From positions 1-64,000 of the forward strand of contig DULU01000085.1 of the NCBI GenBank assembly GCA_012840225.1: a DNA stretch of 64,000 nt, given 5' to 3'. Source of the DNA: Bacillota bacterium. Its GTDB lineage: Bacteria; Bacillota; Limnochordia; DTU080. The translations under genes and the position numbers were made by a program. Shown here piece by piece: positions 9,479 to 19,221 of the stretch (the first letter of the stretch is position 1; every line of letters starts with the position of its first letter). The notes under the pieces were generated by a model. That model saw only the letters and a list, made by a program, of their open reading frames with translations. It was not told the origin of the DNA and made no database searches.

Positions 9479-11719
9479 TCAGCTGTTGATGTTGTTTCCG
9501 CCGGCCAGCACCCGGTAATCGCCTATGCGCCTGGTGAAGGCGATTTTGTCCAGATATTCCATGAGCGGTACGGCATATTTGCGGGTGGTGGAAAGCATAT
9601 CCCGGAGCATGGCGACATCGATCCGCCCTTCCTTTTTGATAGCTGCCGCCACCTTCTCTTTCAGCTCCGCGATCATTTCCGCCGTATATACAAGATCTTT
9701 GCTCACCCTGACCAATCGGCCCTGCTCGATGAGGACGGCTATCACCTCGGCCGGCGGCTCAAAGCGTTCTGCCTCCGGTGTATCACCTTGCTTATTTTCC
9801 GGTATATCATCCGCCTCCACCCTGACTGTCGCCTCCGCCCTGACTGTCGCCTCCGCCCTGACTGTCGCCTCTGCCCTGACTGTCGCCTCTGCCCTGACTG
9901 TCGCCTCTGCCCTGACTGTCATGGTGGTGTTGAGCAGCTCCTCTACGGTGGGAGGGCTGAAACGAGCGGCGGTAAGCTCCGCCACAAGGCGGGCGGCGAA
10001 CTTTTCCTCAGTCGGCGACAATTGCGGCGTAAACCCCGGAAGGTGAAGGTAGGCTCCACGGGCGGCGAGGCTCCCGGCGAGCACCATCCTCTCCACCACT
10101 TCATCGAAAAAGCGCGGCTCCCATTGCAAAGTGCTGCGCAAGGTCTCCCGCCCCAAACCGGGGCGCAGGGGATAGCGCCGGTGATACTCTCCGATTTCCC
10201 CACACAGGCGGGCGACCAGCCGGGCCCACACCTCAGCGGATATGGCGTAGTTCGGCAACAAGACAATCTGCTCTTTTCCGGCCAGCTCATCCAGGACCTG
10301 GCGCAAGCTGGAGAGGGGCAGCGGCACCTCCAGGACTAGGTCGGAGAGGGCCGCCCAGCCTCTTTCCGCCAGTATCAGGCCGGGCAAATCGGCCGGCGCC
10401 GCCGTCCGGCGGGCTCTCAGGTGATCCAGGTTCAGCCGCACCACCCGGGGGCGGGAAGGGGGGCCGGAGGGGGAGCTGGAAGGGAAGCTGGAGGGAGGGC
10501 CTGAGGGGGAGCTGGAGAGGGAACTGGAGGGGAGGTGGGGGCTGGAGCCAGATTGGAGAGACAGGGAACCTTCGCCGCCCTCCGTCCCGAGGAGCTGATG
10601 GACACCGGGGGCGCTTTGGGGCAAGCGCAGATCGGTGCCCCGCACTTTGTGGGCGTATGGATCAAGAACCCGCCCGCCGCCGATGGTAGCCTGTCTGGGA
10701 GCATCCCTCAGGACGAAGCGATCCCTGAAATCGGCGACCACTCCCTTATCCAGCACCAGCTGCACCAGGCCGGTCTCTCCCGGCCGGAGTTCCCGGCAGT
10801 CCAGCAGTCTGACAGAGGCTTCCCGTTCGGCAGAACCGATATGTAATTTCAGCTCCCTATCAGTATCCAAGACAAAAGGACAATCCGGCAGGAGCCGGAG
10901 CTCGGCGTTTATGATGGTGGTAGATACGTAGCGGTCGCCGTCAACCAGCACGTCGCCCCTTTGCACCTCTTCTTTTTCCACCCCGGCCAGGTTGACCGCC
11001 ACCCTGGTGCCGGGTGAGGTGGTGGTAACAAAGCGCTTATGCGTCTGTAAATTGCGCACCCTGGCCGGAAGGCCTGCCGGCAGCAGGCGGAGCGATTGCT
11101 CCACGGTCAAGGAGCCGTTTTCCAGGGTGCCGGTGACTACGGTGCCGGCGCCGCGGATAGTAAAAACCCGGTCGATCCAGAGCTTCGGGCGCCCTGTATC
11201 GGGGGCGGGCGGGATGACGGCCAACAAATCATCTATCTTTTGCAGCAAAAGAGGAAGACCCTCACCGGTAACGGTGGAGACCGGGATTATTTCCGCCTCA
11301 GCCAGGCTACTCCCGGCGATGTTGGCTTTGACATCCTCGACCACCAGCTCCAACCATTCCTCGTCCACCAGATCCGTTTTGGTGAGCACTATCAAGCCGG
11401 AGCGAATATCAAGAAGATTGATGATGTCCAGATGCTCTTTAGACTGAGGCATCCAGCCCTCATTGGCGGCCACGATGAAAAGAACGATGGAGATGCCGCC
11501 CACCCCGGCCAGCATGTTGGGGATGAAGCGATGATGCCCCGGTACATCGACAATGCCGGCCTCCCGCCCGGAAGGTAAAGTGATCCAGGCAAAGCCCAGG
11601 TCAATGGTCATACCCCGCATTTTTTCTTCCTGCAGGCGGTCGGGATCAATACCGGTCAAAGTGCGGATCAGTGTGCTTTTGCCGTGATCGATATGCCCGG
11701 CTGTACCTATGACATGCAT
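9479..11719 (-). CDS. selB: Selenocysteine-specific translation elongation factor SelB
   Basis: The protein carries an EF-Tu-like GTPase domain with G1 (GTAGHIDHGKST, residues 4-15), G3 (DVPGHHRF) and G4 (TKTD). Two beta-barrels and C-terminal winged-helix domains follow; the latter bind the SECIS hairpin and deliver Sec-tRNA to UGA. At 746 residues it is longer than the usual 600-650 because of two low-complexity insertions. One is a Ser/Pro-rich linker after the barrel domain, and the other is six copies of a TVRAEA-type repeat between winged helices. AAAGGGG precedes the ATG by 5 bases. It lies 41 bp after selA. Confidence 0.93.
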   Translation of the reverse strand: MHVIGTAGHIDHGKSTLIRTLTGIDPDRLQEEKMRGMTIDLGFAWITLPSGREAGIVDVPGHHRFIPNMLAGVGGISIVLFIVAANEGWMPQSKEHLDIINLLDIRSGLIVLTKTDLVDEEWLELVVEDVKANIAGSSLAEAEIIPVSTVTGEGLPLLLQKIDDLLAVIPPAPDTGRPKLWIDRVFTIRGAGTVVTGTLENGSLTVEQSLRLLPAGLPARVRNLQTHKRFVTTTSPGTRVAVNLAGVEKEEVQRGDVLVDGDRYVSTTIINAELRLLPDCPFVLDTDRELKLHIGSAEREASVRLLDCRELRPGETGLVQLVLDKGVVADFRDRFVLRDAPRQATIGGGRVLDPYAHKVRGTDLRLPQSAPGVHQLLGTEGGEGSLSLQSGSSPHLPSSSLSSSPSGPPSSFPSSSPSGPPSRPRVVRLNLDHLRARRTAAPADLPGLILAERGWAALSDLVLEVPLPLSSLRQVLDELAGKEQIVLLPNYAISAEVWARLVARLCGEIGEYHRRYPLRPGLGRETLRSTLQWEPRFFDEVVERMVLAGSLAARGAYLHLPGFTPQLSPTEEKFAARLVAELTAARFSPPTVEELLNTTMTVRAEATVRAEATVRAEATVRAEATVRAEATVRVEADDIPENKQGDTPEAERFEPPAEVIAVLIEQGRLVRVSKDLVYTAEMIAELKEKVAAAIKKEGRIDVAMLRDMLSTTRKYAVPLMEYLDKIAFTRRIGDYRVLAGGNNINS
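9821..9924. repeat. Six tandem 18-bp units inside selB
   Basis: Units beginning CCTGACTGTCGCCTC start at 9821, 9839, 9857, 9875, 9893 and 9911. The period is a multiple of three, so the SelB frame is kept and the repeat encodes Thr-Val-Arg-Ala-Glu-Ala over and over. It falls in a predicted linker between winged-helix domains. Confidence 0.9.
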
Positions 11720-11760
11720 CTGTATCCCCTTTCCCCTCCCCTGCCCTGCCCCTGCCCCTG

Positions 11761-13335
11761 CTAGATGAGGGACAGTGCCGCCGTCAGCGCCTCGGCCAAG
11801 AGCTTATCCTGCTCCGGCAAAACGGTGCGCAAATCGATGAGGAGCCGCCCCTCCTCCACCCGGGCCACCACCGGCGGCCGGCCGGTTCTCAGGACGGCGG
11901 CCAACTTGTCGGCTTTAAACCTGCCATGACCTCTATCGGATATAGATATCAAGGTGGTGGGCAAGGTCTCGCCCGGCAGGGATCCCCCACCCACCGGAGA
12001 GCGCCCTGCGATGGTCTCGATGCATAGGTGCGGAAGGAGGAGAGAGCAATGCCCAACCTGCCCCGCTGCTTGCCCAACTCTTTGCCCCGCCACCCCTTCA
12101 CCGAGGTACCGCATCACGGCTGCCGCCCGGACAGCAATCTCCTCGTTGTCCTGAGAGCACATTTTCCAGATCGGTATTTTTTCCTCGGCTTCGCCGCGCA
12201 GATAATGAAGGAGAGTGGCTTGCAAGGCCACCAGCGTCAGTTTGCCTACCCTGAGGGCGCGGGCCAAGGGGTGTTTCTTGCAGGCCTCAAGCAGTTCTTT
12301 GCGCCCGAGGATCAGCCCGCACTGGGGGCCGCCGAGAAGTTTGTCGCCGCTGCAGGTGACAATATCCGCCCCTTCAGCCAGCACCTCGCCGATGGCCGGC
12401 TCGTGGCACAGACCGTATTTTTCCGTCGGCAGGAGCACGCCGCTGCCCAAATCCTCAATAAACAGCAACCCGCGCTCCGCCGCCAGCGCCGCCAATTCAC
12501 GGCCCGCTACGGTGCTGGTAAAGCCGGTGATCTGGTAGTTACTGGTATGTACTTTCAGCAGGGCACCTGTATTTTCGTTTATCGCTCTCCGATAATCGTG
12601 CAGATGGGTCCGGTTGGTGGTGCCTACCTCCACCAAACGGCAGCCGCTCTGCGCCAGCACATCAGGAATGCGGAACGAACCGCCGATCTCGATCAACTGG
12701 CCTCTGGAGATGATCACTTCTTTTCCTGCCGCCAAAGCCGAGAGCACCAGCAAGATAGCCGCCGCCCCATTGTTCACCACCAGCGCCGCCTCAGCGCCGG
12801 TGAGGAGAGTGAGCAATTCCTGGCAGTGCCTGTGACGGGAGCCTCGCTCCCCGCTTTCCATATCCATCTCCAGGTTTATATATCCGCCGGCAGCTTGCGC
12901 TACAGCCTGGACAGCTTCCCGGCTGAGCGGGGCCCGCCCCAGGTTGGTATGCAGTACGACACCTGTGGCATTGATGACCGGACCGAGCAGTCCGACCGCC
13001 ACCCGACGGAACCTCATGTCCAGCAGCCGGTCCCAGGCGGCTTCATTTTCCGGCGGAGAAGCTCCTTCAGCCACCTCCCGGCGCACTTCAGCCACCAATT
13101 GCCGGACATGCTCCACCACCAGCGGGCGGGGCAAGATCTTTTCCCATTCCGCCGTCACCGGCCGCTCCAGCAATTTATGTACCGGGGGCAGACGGCGCCG
13201 GGCGCCGGCCCCTTGACCAGCCCCTTGACCGGCCCCTTGATCGGCATTGTTACCGGCCTCATGATCAGCCCTATGATCGGCCCCATTTCCGGAGCCACTT
13301 CCCTCATCCTGCGGCCTAGCTCTCTTCCGGCTCAC
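11761..13335 (-). CDS. selA: L-seryl-tRNA(Sec) selenium transferase
   Basis: This PLP enzyme turns Ser-tRNA(Sec) into Sec-tRNA(Sec) using selenophosphate. The 524-residue protein shows the N-terminal tRNA-binding region, INATGVVLHTNLGRAPLS, and the PLP-lysine motif CSGDKLLGGPQCG. An unusual N-terminal extension of about 50 residues is rich in His/Asp/Asn and then repeats GAGQ three times; the recognisable family sequence begins at LPPVHKLLERP. The GTG start overlaps the stop of the upstream ybaK-like gene in a GTGA. No tRNA(Sec) gene or selenoprotein was recognised in the window. Confidence 0.93.
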   Translation of the reverse strand: MSRKRARPQDEGSGSGNGADHRADHEAGNNADQGAGQGAGQGAGARRRLPPVHKLLERPVTAEWEKILPRPLVVEHVRQLVAEVRREVAEGASPPENEAAWDRLLDMRFRRVAVGLLGPVINATGVVLHTNLGRAPLSREAVQAVAQAAGGYINLEMDMESGERGSRHRHCQELLTLLTGAEAALVVNNGAAAILLVLSALAAGKEVIISRGQLIEIGGSFRIPDVLAQSGCRLVEVGTTNRTHLHDYRRAINENTGALLKVHTSNYQITGFTSTVAGRELAALAAERGLLFIEDLGSGVLLPTEKYGLCHEPAIGEVLAEGADIVTCSGDKLLGGPQCGLILGRKELLEACKKHPLARALRVGKLTLVALQATLLHYLRGEAEEKIPIWKMCSQDNEEIAVRAAAVMRYLGEGVAGQRVGQAAGQVGHCSLLLPHLCIETIAGRSPVGGGSLPGETLPTTLISISDRGHGRFKADKLAAVLRTGRPPVVARVEEGRLLIDLRTVLPEQDKLLAEALTAALSLI

Positions 13336-13832
13336 GTCACACTCTCTCCCTCATGCGGCATCCGGGCAATAGCTCCGGTCACAGCCGCCGTCGCCCGGCA
13401 CAAATCCGTGGGCGAGAGAAAAATCTGCTGGCCCCGAGCCCCGGCGCTCACCGAGATCCAGGGAAAAGTCAGCGCCGTCTCATCGATAAATACCGGATAC
13501 GGCAGGCGGCAGCCGATTGGGGAAACGCCACCTTTAACATACCCGGTCAGCGGAAAGACCTCCGCCAGCGGCACCATCTCCGCCCGCTTGTTGCCGCTCA
13601 AGGCGGCCAGGGCCTTTAAATCCAGCTCGCCCGGAGCCGGCACGCAGGCTATCATCACCCCGGTACGGTCGCCTTTCACCACCAGGGTCTTAAACAGTTG
13701 TTTAGGTGATATGCCGAGCTTAATAGCGGCATCAACCGCACTGCGATGATTCTCGTCGACGCTATATTCATGCAGTTCATATGGTATCTGCAACTTTTCC
13801 AGGATACGCACGGCATTTGTCTTTTTCCCCAC
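13332..13832 (-). CDS. YbaK/EbsC-type aminoacyl-tRNA deacylase
   Basis: The 166-residue protein has the YbaK fold with the conserved LFKTLVVKGDR strand and the GYVKGGVSPIG loop that places the catalytic lysine. Family members hydrolyse Cys-tRNA(Pro) or related mischarged tRNAs. Placement directly before selA, with a 4-base overlap, hints at a role in keeping Ser/Cys/Sec charging clean; that link is inference from position. The GTG start has AAGGAG 7 bases upstream. Confidence 0.8.
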   Translation of the reverse strand: MGKKTNAVRILEKLQIPYELHEYSVDENHRSAVDAAIKLGISPKQLFKTLVVKGDRTGVMIACVPAPGELDLKALAALSGNKRAEMVPLAEVFPLTGYVKGGVSPIGCRLPYPVFIDETALTFPWISVSAGARGQQIFLSPTDLCRATAAVTGAIARMPHEGESVT

Positions 13833-13914
13833 CAGCCGGCTCCTTCCCGTTAGAGCTCTTTGCTTGCTACATTTTTCCTTATTCCTTTAATCCCCCAAAC
13901 CCTTCTTTCCCGCC

Positions 13915-15596
13915 CTAAAATGCCCGGTACATGAACCGGCCGCCGATCAATGTGGCCGCCACAGGCACCTCCGGAATATCCTTAGGCGGTATCACCGTCA
14001 AATCCTCGGCAAATACGGTAATATCGGCCAGTTTCCCCGGGGTGAGCGAGCCTTTGATATCAGCTTCGCCGGCTGCTATGGCCGGACCCATGGTGTAGGC
14101 ATAAAGGGCTGCCACCACAGGCAGGCACTCATGCCCATACCAAGGCTGGCTGTCGGGTTCGTCGGCTCTCTGCCTGGTGACGGCGGCATGGATCCCCAGC
14201 CTGGGATCGGGATCTTCCACCGGGGCATCGGAACCAAAAGCCAGTACCGCCCCACCAGCCAGAAGTGAGGCAAAAGCATAGGCACCGCGGCACCTCCCGC
14301 CCCAATATTGGTCGGCCATATAGCGGTCGGAGGGGCAATGCAGCGGCTGCACTGAGGCCACCACTCCCAGCGCGCCGAAGCGAGGGATATCGGCGGGCTG
14401 TAATAACTGCGCATGCTCAAGGCGCGGGCGGAACTTCCGCCGCCGGCTCTCTGCCGCAGCGGCAGCCAATAGGTTTAATACCTCATGATTGGCTTTGTCC
14501 CCGATGGCATGCACGGCTACGGAAAAGCCGGCAGAAAGCGAGCGGTGGATGGCGTCGGCCAGCTCCTTCCCCCATACCACTCCTATGCCGTAATTGTCGG
14601 TTGAGCCTTCATATGGGGCAAACATCAGGGCGCTCTGGCTGCCTAAAGCCCCGTCGGCCAAGATCTTCACCGGCCCGATGCGCACCAGCTCGTTCCCGAC
14701 TCCGGTGCGCCAGCCGTGAGCCGCAGCTTCCGCCAATTCCGCCAGCGGGACCATGGCCAACACCCGGAGCCCCATCTCGCCAGCCTCAGCTAACTCCTGG
14801 TAGGCCTCTAGGTAACGCAGCGGGTCGGGCGCATGCACTCCGGTCAGTCCCAGGCGGTGCAATAGGGCACAACCACGCTGCACAGCATGTTTGACATCAT
14901 TAAGGTCCGGCTCCGGGATATACCTCTCCACCAGCTCTACCGCCCGCTCTCTCAGGATGCCGCTCGGTTCCCCGTCCGCCTGGCGCTCAATGCGACCGCC
15001 GGGAGGGTCGGGCGTGGCGGCAGTTATGCCGGCTATAGCCAGAGCAGCGGAATTTACCCAAGCTGTGTGCCCATCCTTACTGTAAAAAAGGCCGGGCGGC
15101 CGGCGGTTACCTTATCCAGATGTTCACGGGTAGGGATACCCCTGTCCTGCCAGGCATTTTTATTCCATCCGTAACCTCTGATCCAGGCCGAGCGCGGCCA
15201 CCCCTGCCGTCCGGAGGCGAAGGTGGAGGAGGCAGCCGTGGCGGTGGCAGCGATGGCTGGGACGCCGGCGGTGGCTGGGGCCTTGAAAGCGGGAGGAGTT
15301 TCGGCCGCAGCCTTAGCAATAAGGACTAGCGCTTCTTCCAGTGAGCCGGCACGGCTCAGATCCACTTCGTCCAACCCACTCGCCCAGGAAGCGAAGTGGA
15401 AGTGGGCATCTACCAGTCCCGGCACCACCATCCGCCCACCCAGGTCGATCGCTTCCACGTCTTTTCCCAGATAGGCCGCCACCACCTCTCCCGGCCCCAC
15501 TGCCAGAATTTTCCCGTCTCTGACGGCCAGACTATCCGCCCTGGGCCACCTCTGGTCCATGGTGTATACCTTTCCGTTATATAAGAAGAGATCCAA
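13915..15596 (-). pseudogene. YtcJ-like amidohydrolase, interrupted by one frameshift
   Basis: Two minus-strand frames together make one YtcJ-family metal-dependent hydrolase of about 560 residues. The first part (15596 down to about 15084) has DLFLYNGKVYTMDQ and the metal-site motif LVDAHFHFASW. The second part has DGHTAWVNSAALA, VHAIGDKANHEV, the FGSDAPVE metal ligand and LTPGKLADITVF. The join is at a run of six T in the coding strand (15084-15089): adding one T restores FFYSKDGHTAWVNS. The TTG start at 15596 has GGAGGT 5 bases upstream. This may be a real mutation or a homopolymer sequencing error. Confidence 0.8.
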
Positions 15597-15765
15597 ATAA
15601 CACCTCCAGCCGGCTCTTTCTTTCCTCATTATAGACATTATAGACGGCGGGCCGGCCAGGGCCAAGCAGGCGGCGCCAAATGCTTGAGGCTCGAGCTTGA
15701 GCTTGAGTTTGTGTTTGTGTTTGCCATGCTATTAAAGGCTGTACGAAAAATACCAAAATCCACCC

Positions 15766-17232
15766 CTACGGCCGGGCTAGCTTAATAGCCAGACAATTGA
15801 TATATGGCGTCGGCAACTTTTCGGGGAGCCTCACGGTCAAGACGCCGAAAGACTGCTCGAATTGGCACTCTCCGGCGCCGAGCAGCTTCACCGCCACCAC
15901 CTTTTCCTCTTCGGTCAGGCTTTTGATCACCGCCACCCGGTTTTCGGGTGCCTGCATCATGAAGGCGTATATTGTATCTCCCTTGGCCGTAAAGCGGAAG
16001 TCCGAACTGGTCCAGGCCACCTTGTCCTCTTTAAACTGGTCAATGACCACCCGGCTCTCCCCTTCTCCCAAAACACGCCAGGGACGGGTGGCATAGATGG
16101 CCTTGCCGCATATGGCAAACCAGCCGGCCAACTCCTCCAGAATCCAGGCGGTCTCATCATCGATGGAGCCGTCGGGTCGCTGCAGGATGTTCAATAGCAG
16201 GCAACCGTTTTTCGCCACCACATCCACCAATATCTCGATAATATGCCCCGGTTTTTTATATGCCTGGCGCAGATCGTAAAACCAGCCGCCGATGCAGGTA
16301 TCGGTTTGCCACGGATCAGGAGAAATGTCGGGGAGTTGGCTTCTCTCAATATCGAGCACCCCTACCCGGTATATCTCGGACCGCTTGTCCTTTTGGGTGT
16401 AGACGGCCCGGTTTTCACCATGAAGGCGCACCGAGGTGTTGTAAAGGTAGGCCACAGCTTCCAGCCCGCAGGTAAACACGGGATCGCCCGGAAGCGACAC
16501 ATTTCTCTCCCCGAACGGCAGGCAGCCATCCGTATAGAGCAGGTCTGGCCGGAAGCAATCAATCAACTCCTTCATTACCGAAAGCCAGTATTCATGGAAC
16601 TTTTTGTTGGAGGTATACCAGATCAGGGCCCCCGGCCTGGCCGGCTTGTTTTCCATATGCTGGGAGTGGTCGAAATAAAAATCACGGTAGGCGGGATCGT
16701 TGCCGTCATAGGGAACCCCGGCATATGGACCGGCGGTATCGGCACCTTTGTTCACTTTCCACCAGGTATATGAGGCTCCCAGGTGTTCCGACAAGCCGAA
16801 AGGCAAGCCTTCCCGGTCGGCAGCCTCTTTCCACAGGCCGCAGATATCCTTCCCCGGCCCGACATTCACGGAGTTAAAGCGGTTATATTGCGACGGGTAG
16901 TTGAAGAAATGATCATGGTGCATGGCCTGGGCGACGAAAAACCTCGCCCCCGCTTTCTTGTATAAGCTCATTAACCCGGCCGGATCGAATTTCTCCGCCT
17001 GCCACAACCGGCAGATGTCTTTATAGCCGAACTTGGAGGGATGGCCGTATTGCCGCAGGTGATGACGATACTGGGTCGATCCTTCTATATACATATACCT
17101 GGCATACCAGTCGCCGCACATGGGCACGCTCTGGGGACCCCAATGGCTCCAAATGCCGAACTTGGCGTCCCGGTACCACTTCGGACACTCATATGCCGTC
17201 AACGATTCAAACGCCGGTTTATATAAGTTCAT
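15766..17232 (-). CDS. GH29 alpha-L-fucosidase-like glycosidase
   Basis: The protein of 488 residues begins like GH29 enzymes (KFGIWSHWGPQSVP) and contains AMHHDHFFNYPSQYNRFNSV, which forms part of the sugar pocket. PDLLYTDGCLPFG supplies the probable catalytic nucleophile, D235. GH29 enzymes release alpha-L-fucose with retention. No signal peptide is visible, so it probably acts in the cytoplasm on imported fucosylated oligosaccharides. The ATG at 17232 is chosen because family similarity begins there; AAGGGG lies 12 bases upstream, so an in-frame ATG at 17277 remains possible. It follows the sugar-binding protein gene with a hairpin between. Confidence 0.82.
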   Translation of the reverse strand: MNLYKPAFESLTAYECPKWYRDAKFGIWSHWGPQSVPMCGDWYARYMYIEGSTQYRHHLRQYGHPSKFGYKDICRLWQAEKFDPAGLMSLYKKAGARFFVAQAMHHDHFFNYPSQYNRFNSVNVGPGKDICGLWKEAADREGLPFGLSEHLGASYTWWKVNKGADTAGPYAGVPYDGNDPAYRDFYFDHSQHMENKPARPGALIWYTSNKKFHEYWLSVMKELIDCFRPDLLYTDGCLPFGERNVSLPGDPVFTCGLEAVAYLYNTSVRLHGENRAVYTQKDKRSEIYRVGVLDIERSQLPDISPDPWQTDTCIGGWFYDLRQAYKKPGHIIEILVDVVAKNGCLLLNILQRPDGSIDDETAWILEELAGWFAICGKAIYATRPWRVLGEGESRVVIDQFKEDKVAWTSSDFRFTAKGDTIYAFMMQAPENRVAVIKSLTEEEKVVAVKLLGAGECQFEQSFGVLTVRLPEKLPTPYINCLAIKLARP

Positions 17233-17380
17233 CTTCGCTTTCAACCCCTTGTGACCGCACCCCAGAATGGAATGCATTTCATTGCTGCCGATTTCTATGG
17301 ATCGGCATCCTTATCCTTTTCTCCCTTACAGTTCTCCGCCGGCATAAAGGTAAACCCGGCGCCGAGCCGAGTGTGCGTGC

Positions 17381-17423
17381 GCAAAAAAGCTGCCGGATGG
17401 CGTGGCTTCCGACAGCTTTTTGC
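17381..17423 (-). terminator. Rho-independent terminator hairpin between the binding-protein and fucosidase genes
   Basis: GCAAAAAAGCTGCCGG (17381-17396) can pair with CCGACAGCTTTTTGC (17409-17423), leaving a 12-base loop. With flanking A and T runs it works in both directions. On the minus strand it follows the binding-protein stop by about 85 bases and precedes the fucosidase. It probably sets a high binding-protein to enzyme ratio through partial termination. Confidence 0.7.
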
Positions 17424-17506
17424 AGCTTTAAACTTTGTATTCTTTTTATTTGATTAGGGATGAGGCTCCAGCCTGGAAAAGCAAGGACCGGCCATCCCCA
17501 CTCCGG

Positions 17507-18784
17507 CTACCTCATCTTTTCCGCCAATATGGCGTTCATCTGGCGCTCGGCTTCCTCCAGGGCGGTGTTTATACCGGTTTTGCCCATCAGCGCCGGCAGG
17601 ATCTGATCCCCGCCCTGATACCTGATGTCGGCCCAGTATTCATGCACCACCCCGTAGGTGTTCATCGGAGAATACATGATGTTGGCCATCTTCTGCGCCA
17701 GGGGATGCGTGACCAGATTTCTTATCTGCCCGAGCATAGATCTGCGCACCGGCAGATAGGATACCTGATGCTTGATGAACTGGGAATTGACTTCTCTTGT
17801 CATAAAATCGGCCAGCACCCGCCAGGCCAGATCCTGGTTCTTGCTGGTGGGGAGGATATAGAGAACGCCGCAGTTAAACCTGACCACATCCTGACCCTTT
17901 ACCGGACCGACCACCCGCATGGGCTCCAGCGGAGCGCTGTCTTCCATATTGACGTCCATGATAGTATAGGTGCCATAACCGCTGATGGCGGTTTTGCCGG
18001 AAATGCTGTTGCCGATGGCTTGCGCCCCCGTAGCTCCGTCGGGCATGCCGGTCATCCACAGCTCACGCAGATAATTGGCCGCCCTTATGCCGCGCTCGTT
18101 ATTCAGATCCACCTTGGTCTCACCCATATAGAGCATGCCCCGGCCCAGCTGCTCCATGGCCAAATGCAGGTTATAGATAGCCATCAGGCTGTTCTGACCG
18201 ACGGCATAGCCATACCTGGCTACTGTGGAGTCGGGGTTCACAATGGTCATCTTCCGGGCGGCGGCGATCAGCGAATCCCAATCATCAGGCGGCGCCACCC
18301 CGCTTTCCTGCAAGGCATTCATGTTGTATAGGTCGAAAATGCTCCACATGGCAAAAGGCATGCCGTGAATGCGCCCTTGCCCATCCTTGACCACGGCAAA
18401 TACATCCGGCAGGATGTCGCCGAAGTCGGTCCACCGCTCCAGATAAGGATCCAAAGCCAAGGTGAGGCCGCGGTTGATCTGCTCCGGCATCAGGTTGGCC
18501 GACATGTAAGATATATCCGGCCCGGCACCTGCCGCCACCGCCACCAGGAGGGTCTGCTGCCATGTTGTCCCGTCCACCGTCTCAAAATGCAGCTCTATAT
18601 CCGGGTTGGCGGCATTGAATTCCGCTTCGTAAGTTTTTGCCCACTCCACTACCGCCGGCGAAGCTCCGCCAAACCATAAGGTGATGGGCGTCTTTTTCGC
18701 CGCCGCCGCCATCGCCTCAGGTGCAAAGGCCGCCACTACCAACAACAACGACAGAACCACGATCTTCCAGGAAATGCTTTTCAT
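17507..18784 (-). CDS. Extracellular solute-binding protein, family 1 (sugar ABC transporter)
   Basis: The 425-residue protein has an N-terminal Sec signal (hydrophobic core near residues 8-24, AMA-AA cleavage region). The family 1 pattern follows: ITLWFGGASPAVVEWAKTYEAEF, PDISYMSANLMPEQ, and a C-terminal LAWRVLADFMT segment. It would bind an oligosaccharide for import. There is no lipobox cysteine, which is unusual for a Gram-positive binding protein. No permease or ATPase gene is present nearby, so its transporter partners must be encoded elsewhere. AAAGGAG lies 8 bases before the ATG; the upstream 170 bases are AT-rich. Confidence 0.85.
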   Translation of the reverse strand: MKSISWKIVVLSLLLVVAAFAPEAMAAAAKKTPITLWFGGASPAVVEWAKTYEAEFNAANPDIELHFETVDGTTWQQTLLVAVAAGAGPDISYMSANLMPEQINRGLTLALDPYLERWTDFGDILPDVFAVVKDGQGRIHGMPFAMWSIFDLYNMNALQESGVAPPDDWDSLIAAARKMTIVNPDSTVARYGYAVGQNSLMAIYNLHLAMEQLGRGMLYMGETKVDLNNERGIRAANYLRELWMTGMPDGATGAQAIGNSISGKTAISGYGTYTIMDVNMEDSAPLEPMRVVGPVKGQDVVRFNCGVLYILPTSKNQDLAWRVLADFMTREVNSQFIKHQVSYLPVRRSMLGQIRNLVTHPLAQKMANIMYSPMNTYGVVHEYWADIRYQGGDQILPALMGKTGINTALEEAERQMNAILAEKMR

Positions 18785-18954
18785 TTACTCAGCTCCTTTT
18801 TATAATTTTTATATTAATTATTCGGCAGGTTTCTGATCTCCTCTCAAACAAATCAGCTGCTTTCCCACCACTAAAGTTTATTTTAATCCATTGGCAAGGG
18901 TATATAGTTAATACTAAGTCGCAAGGAATTATTCCTGCGTCGCAGAATCAATCA

Positions 18955-19221
18955 CAAGAGAGCACTGGAGAAACATTCGGCAGTTATATAAAGCAAAGGC
19001 GCATAGAAAAAGCCAAGATGCTCCTCGAGGCTACCGAATTGCCGGTATATGAAATTGCCGCCACTGTCGGCATCAGCGAGACTTCCCGGTTCTGCCGGGT
19101 GTTTAAAGAGTTGACGGGTCTCACACCGGGAAATTACCGCCTGGAAGCGCGGTCCAAGGTTGGTGCGCAATACCGCTCACATGCTGAAACCACCATGCTG
19201 TCATCCGGAAAGGTAGGGTAA
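18955..19221 (+). pseudogene. AraC-family regulator remnant (C-terminal HTH only)
   Basis: The frame encodes about 85 residues matching only the end of the AraC/XylS DNA-binding domain: GETFGSYIKQRRIEKAKMLL, then VYEIAATVGISETSRFCRVF and ELTGLTPGNYR. The first helix-turn-helix is cut short, and there is no sensor domain and no suitable start codon ahead of it; the first ATG is at 19018, inside the domain. An intact family member is about 250-300 residues. Its TAA overlaps the nitrilase ATG (TAATG), so the two genes were probably once coupled. Confidence 0.7.

Noticed and set aside
12028-13749. 573-codon plus-strand frame opposite selA
   Set aside because: It is a shadow of selA and ybaK with no family pattern.
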